This document shows positions 63,361 through 64,000 of a stretch of DNA of 64,000 bases, one piece after another. The stretch is taken from assembly GCF_000430665.1 (NCBI RefSeq), contig NZ_AUML01000002.1:1-64000 (forward strand), given 5' to 3'. This DNA comes from Aquimarina muelleri DSM 19832. GTDB taxonomy: Bacteria > Bacteroidota > Bacteroidia > Flavobacteriales > Flavobacteriaceae. Numbering within the stretch: position 1 is the stretch's first letter; each line of letters begins with the position of its first letter. The notes beneath the pieces are model-generated. The model saw only the letters and a list, made by a program, of their open reading frames with translations. It did no database searches and was not told where the DNA came from. A program made the position numbers and the translations under genes.

Positions 63361-63480
63361 ATGTTTAGTATCGTTCTCTTATCGGCTTTATTACCCTTCT
63401 TAAGAACTATAATTGTTTCTAAGACTTCTTCTTCTATTATTACTACTGGTACTACAATTATTATTACCCCTAGGGGTTAA
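63361..63480 (+). CDS. thrL: Threonine/isoleucine-rich leader peptide of the thrA operon
   Basis: A 39-codon frame reading MFSIVLLSALLPF, LRTIIVSKTSSS, IITTGTTIIITPRG. It has 7 Thr and 8 Ile among its 39 residues, 11 of them in the last 14 codons, and stands 92 nt before thrA. This is the arrangement of an attenuator leader that senses charged tRNA-Thr and tRNA-Ile, as in the E. coli thr operon. The last codons include the palindrome ACCCCTAGGGGT (63466-63477). It is too short for routine calling. Confidence 0.85.
   Translation: MFSIVLLSALLPFLRTIIVSKTSSSIITTGTTIIITPRG
63466..63477 (+). promoter_or_regulatory. Palindrome at the leader stop, attenuation hairpin candidate
   Basis: ACCCCTAGGGGT is self-complementary and covers the end of the leader frame just before its TAA. 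ATTACTA at 63439-63445 could pair with TAGTAAT at 63530-63536 as an alternative structure. No strong T run follows, so a translational or non-canonical attenuation is possible. Confidence 0.5.
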
Positions 63481-63572
63481 TTTATATATACTTTCGGCAT
63501 AATACACATGTAGTTTACATAAAAAACTATAGTAATCTTTATTATTAACTTCAATCTAACTAAAAAAATATC

Positions 63573-64000
63573 ATGAACGTTCTAAAATTTGGGGGTTCTT
63601 CTGTAGCAAATGCAGAAACAATAGAAAGCGTAATAGAAATCATAAATCAACAATCTCAAGACCAACGATTATATGTTGTAGTTTCAGCCTTAGGAGGTGT
63701 TACAGATCTTTTATTACAAGCAGGAGCAGAAGCTTCTGCTAATGATGAAAATTATAGAAATACGCTCTTAGAAATTGAAAAAAGACATCTAGAAACTGTT
63801 AAAACCCTTATACCTGTTCTATCACAAAGCGCAATAATCAGTAAGGTTAAAGCTAAACTTAACTCCTTAGAATCTTTATGTGAAGGAGTTTTTCTTTTAA
63901 GTGAACTATCGGTTAAAACAGCCGCTGTAATTGCTAGTTTTGGAGAAATTCTATCTTCTTATATTATTTATGAAGCTGCAAAAATAAGAGGATTGGATAT
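63573..64000 (+). CDS. thrA: Aspartate kinase, probably bifunctional aspartokinase/homoserine dehydrogenase (truncated by window end)
   Basis: The first 142 codons are present. The opening MNVLKFGGSSVANAETI is the aspartokinase ATP-binding start (KFGGSSVA), followed by VVVSALGGVTDLLLQAG and ASFGEILSSYI (SFGE motif). The homoserine dehydrogenase part, expected behind in thrA, lies outside the window. It makes aspartyl phosphate in the threonine pathway. The Thr/Ile-rich leader upstream supports the thrA identity rather than lysC. Confidence 0.9.
   Translation, partial: MNVLKFGGSSVANAETIESVIEIINQQSQDQRLYVVVSALGGVTDLLLQAGAEASANDENYRNTLLEIEKRHLETVKTLIPVLSQSAIISKVKAKLNSLESLCEGVFLLSELSVKTAAVIASFGEILSSYIIYEAAKIRGLD

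Overview
The window is AT-rich bacterial DNA that reads as a member of the Bacteroidota, most likely a marine Flavobacteriaceae (Aquimarina- or Kordia-like; the genus is a guess). The signs are: housekeeping proteins of flavobacterial type (ThiE with a GPFR-TTK signature, single-domain DEAD-box protein, UMF1-family MFS, XerD, tandem MsrB, outer-membrane barrels); promoters of the Bacteroidota -7 form TAnnTTTG; almost no Shine-Dalgarno sequences; many lipoproteins with short signal peptides. No rRNA, tRNA or CRISPR array was seen.

Layout. 0-4.5 kb: the end of an IS200/IS605 transposase, an EamA transporter, thiE, a one-domain DEAD-box protein and an Old Yellow Enzyme reductase. 4.9-9.0 kb: four closely packed + strand genes of unknown function (a small membrane protein, a 662-aa protein, a 340-aa helical protein and a 271-aa repeat protein with a C-terminal coiled coil). 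9.0-17.1 kb: an accessory island holding parDE, a broken ABC-type ATPase, a HepT/MntA-like pair, a 751-aa membrane protein, an ApeA-like HEPN protein, a 36-aa coupled ORF and a GIY-YIG-like protein. These are separated by palindromic, structure-conserved repeats. 17.2-20.9 kb: an unusual SDR with a zinc ribbon, a Bcr/CflA transporter and a YceI-like protein.

20.9-28.7 kb: a minus-strand biosynthetic cluster with phosphopantetheinyl transferase, ACP, ketosynthase, HSL-type hydrolase, hot-dog dehydratase, lipoprotein, FabL-like reductase, type III polyketide synthase, methyltransferase and FAD oxidoreductase. An ACP-borne acyl chain is probably built and reduced by the KS/reductase/dehydratase set, used as starter by the type III PKS, then methylated and oxidised. 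28.7-34.6 kb: OmpA-like and lipocalin-like lipoproteins, an opine-dehydrogenase-like enzyme, a UMF1 transporter and an M48 peptidase. 34.6-41.9 kb: glycogen operon glgA-glgC-glgB plus a GH31 glucosidase.

42-60.6 kb: mostly core genes (AlkD-like repair protein, WYL regulator, cation/proton antiporter, pirin, RlmI-type methyltransferase, ArsR-SDR-PhzF set, helicase, hydrolase, two MsrB, lpdA, aroQ, four outer-membrane barrels, xerD). 60.6-64 kb: a lipoprotein gene broken by two frameshifts, the NAD(P)HX repair enzyme, then a Thr/Ile-rich leader peptide ahead of thrA, which runs off the window.

The features most worth pursuing are the covarying palindromic elements of the island, the unknown four-gene cassette, the type III PKS hybrid cluster and the thrA leader peptide. 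All assignments rest on reading motifs by eye; no database search was run.
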